From positions 1 to 64,000 of the forward strand of contig NZ_JAHESE010000023.1 of the NCBI RefSeq assembly GCF_018598175.1: a stretch of DNA of 64,000 nt. The letters are read 5' to 3'. Under the pieces are notes generated by a model that saw only the letters and a program-made list of their open reading frames with translations, was not told where the DNA came from and ran no database searches. The first letter of the stretch is position 1, and every line of letters starts with the position of its first letter. The translations under genes were made by a program, and so were the position numbers. Of this stretch, positions 62,708 through 64,000 are shown in pieces. This stretch comes from Dawidia cretensis (GTDB lineage Bacteria; Bacteroidota; Bacteroidia; Cytophagales; Cyclobacteriaceae).

Positions 62708-63130
62708 TTAAAACGTCGCCGGTACTTCGACTAAAAAGCTGTCGAGCCAGGCAATGGCCTCCTGTCGGTTATTGAACAGCTTGGTCTGTATAGGAAACTT
62801 ATTAACAGTGGAAAGGATCAGGTTGATGTAGTAAAGCTTGAAGGCATTTCCGTTGGTGACAATGGCCCCGCGCTTGAGCCCCGCCGCAACTGCCAGGGGC
62901 ATCATTTCTTTTTCAAACCACTTCCGGTTGTCGGGGTTGATCACCCCCTGGTTGGAGATGTCCGACAGCATACCGTCGACCGGAACCTTACGGCCGAATT
63001 CGATCATGGTCAGAAATGGTTTCTTGTATTCTTCGGTGCTGGGGCTGCCGTTCCAGATCAGGATCATGGAACGTTTCTCCGGAAAATAGGTCACCGTGGC
63101 GTAGGGGGCGTCAAAAACGATGGTATTCAT
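62708..63130 (-). CDS. STAS/SpoIIAA-like small protein
   Basis: This 140-residue soluble protein has alternating strands and helices (ATVTYFPEKRSMILIWNGSP, EEYKKPFLTMIEFG, DGMLSDISNQGVINPDNRKW, LFNNRQEAIAWLDSFL). This is the pattern of the SpoIIAA/STAS-like proteins of about 130 residues that are frequent in Bacteroidota. No enzyme motif is visible and the role is unknown; the fold assignment is moderate. It stands alone on the minus strand, with 140 bases to the kinase gene on one side and a divergent sigma gene on the other. Confidence 0.5.
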   Translation of the reverse strand: MNTIVFDAPYATVTYFPEKRSMILIWNGSPSTEEYKKPFLTMIEFGRKVPVDGMLSDISNQGVINPDNRKWFEKEMMPLAVAAGLKRGAIVTNGNAFKLYYINLILSTVNKFPIQTKLFNNRQEAIAWLDSFLVEVPATF

Positions 63131-63331
63131 GAGGGGTTAGATTCGCTCGTATAAGATACGGAAAAACAAGGCAGCACAGTGCGGCCGTTTGTCGCTTTTT
63201 ATGCGCGCTAGTGTCTGTTTAACACTGATTTAATATGCGACCGAACACCCCGGTGGCACTTTCGGAAAAAAAATCCGTTAAAAAGGGTGATCTTATGCCG
63301 GTTAAAGACACATACTGCTAAACAACACTGT

Positions 63332-63904
63332 ATGATCACAACGGAACCCGTTCTGTGTGCACCCGATACGGCTGCCGATGAGGTATTCTTCGAACAGATG
63401 TACCGGCAGGCTTTTCCGGTCGTTGCCAGCTTTGTGAGCCGCACGCGCGGTACCTTCCAGGGTGCGAAAGATATCTTTCACGACGCCCTGGTGATCTATC
63501 TTGAAAAACGCGCCGCCGGCACGTTACAGGTAGCAAATACCCCCGAGGCCTACGTGGTGGGGATCGCTAAGCACCTCTGGCTGCGCGCCGTCAAGCGGGA
63601 TCTGCACGAGCTGTCACTCGATACATTCGAGGCCGGCCTGTCCATTGCCGAGCATACCACCGCCGTGCCCGACGCTACCCGGCTGCTACGCTTCCTGGAA
63701 GTGACGGGAAAAAAATGCATGGACTTGCTGCGTGCCTGGTATTACGACGGCCTCAACGGCAAGCGCGTGGCTGAATCCCTGGGCTATGCCAACGAGCACG
63801 CTGCCGCCGTACAGAAGTATAAATGCCTGGAGAAGGTACGGAATGTAGTCAAACAAAAATCGATGGACTATGATGACTTCCTGCACGGACACACAGCAAA
63901 TTGA
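63332..63904 (+). CDS. sigma-70 family RNA polymerase sigma factor
   Basis: This 190-residue factor has a region 2 (FFEQMYRQAFPVVASFVSRT, GAKDIFHDALVIYLEKR, TPEAYVVGIAKHLWLRAVKRD) and a divergent region 4 (LLRFLEVTGKKCMDLLRAWYYDGLNGKRVAESLGYANEHAAAVQKYKC). It is a Bacteroidota ECF-like subtype in which the region 4 helix-turn-helix reads KRVAESLGYAN. The ATG at 63332 is preferred to an upstream in-frame start. The next gene begins inside its end (ATG 63873), so a coupled partner follows. Confidence 0.85.
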   Translation: MITTEPVLCAPDTAADEVFFEQMYRQAFPVVASFVSRTRGTFQGAKDIFHDALVIYLEKRAAGTLQVANTPEAYVVGIAKHLWLRAVKRDLHELSLDTFEAGLSIAEHTTAVPDATRLLRFLEVTGKKCMDLLRAWYYDGLNGKRVAESLGYANEHAAAVQKYKCLEKVRNVVKQKSMDYDDFLHGHTAN

Positions 63905-64000
63905 GCGCTATCTGCACCGGCAGTTGTCGACGGGCGAGCGGCTGCTGTTTGAAGCGCGGATGCTGACCAACGGCACGCTCCGCGCCAACGTGCGTGCCCA
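63873..64000 (+). CDS. start of a gene coupled to the sigma factor (partial)
   Basis: The reading frame opens with MTSCTDTQQIERYLHRQLST and runs off the window edge; 42 residues are visible. It overlaps the sigma gene by 32 bases, so it is translationally coupled. The opening IERYLxxxLxxxExxLFEARML is the usual start of the short proteins, often anti-sigma or membrane-associated, that follow such sigma genes in Bacteroidota. Product and length are unknown. Confidence 0.55.
   Translation, partial: MTSCTDTQQIERYLHRQLSTGERLLFEARMLTNGTLRANVRA

Overview
The window is a chromosomal segment of a Bacteroidota bacterium, most likely a cytophagal soil or freshwater organism of the Chryseolinea/Ohtaekwangia kind. 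The family assignment is an inference. The phylum call rests on three things seen here: promoters of the Bacteroidota type (TAnnTTTG at -7 with TTG/TTTG about 19-21 bases upstream), two secreted chitinases with C-terminal type IX secretion sorting domains, and a short primary sigma factor of the Bacteroidota form. Base composition is near 50 percent G+C, with a visibly G+C-richer stretch around 45,000-47,500. No rRNA, insertion sequence, prophage or CRISPR array was seen; there is one tRNA.

Layout. 1-2,700: the end of a DUF349 protein, then a convergent two-gene DNA-metabolism unit (radical SAM/HhH protein plus DUF4130 protein). 3,386-3,458: tRNA-Thr with its terminator. 3,700-10,600: a trehalose synthase-maltokinase fusion, a DUF1328 peptide, a PQQ-type sugar dehydrogenase and a CocE-type hydrolase. 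10,860-14,174: two ABC ATPases (one ABC-F) and a YHS protein. 14,183-16,814: a two-subunit molybdenum hydroxylase. 16,975-20,149: a LytS/LytTR pair and a DUF1624 membrane protein. 20,225-20,900: a DUF6934 gene with an overlooked 52-residue gene that has its own promoter. 20,953-23,238: DUF983, an AraC regulator and rpoD. 23,568-31,081: two large modular chitinases, followed on the same strand by a LytTR regulator and a beta-propeller sensor kinase that may control them.

35,605-44,983: an SDR enzyme, a TerB-like protein, an ECF sigma/membrane protein/NtrC operon, purT, a NarL-type regulator with a PAS kinase (a perfect palindrome lies in their control region), a single-domain receiver, and a two-gene phospholipid unit (App1-type phosphatase plus diacylglycerol-kinase family protein). 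45,041-48,151: an orphan type I restriction-modification-like pair whose methylase has lost its catalytic NPPF motif (NLMI instead), with a divergent XRE regulator and an inverted repeat over the promoter. 48,261-54,917: a Usp-like protein, a bestrophin channel, an OmpR/HAMP-kinase pair, and a PadR-ABC permease pair. 54,933-60,392: a three-gene MksBEF/Wadjet-like SMC complex with no nuclease (JetD/MksG) next to it. 60,573-64,000: a TPR sensor kinase, a small STAS-like protein, and a sigma factor followed by the start of a partner gene.

The window is dominated by signal transduction: six sensor kinases, seven response regulators and three sigma factors. The loci most worth a second look are the degenerate HsdM/half-HsdS unit with its operator-like repeat, the nuclease-less MksBEF operon, the DUF6934/small-protein unit and the radical SAM/DUF4130 pair.
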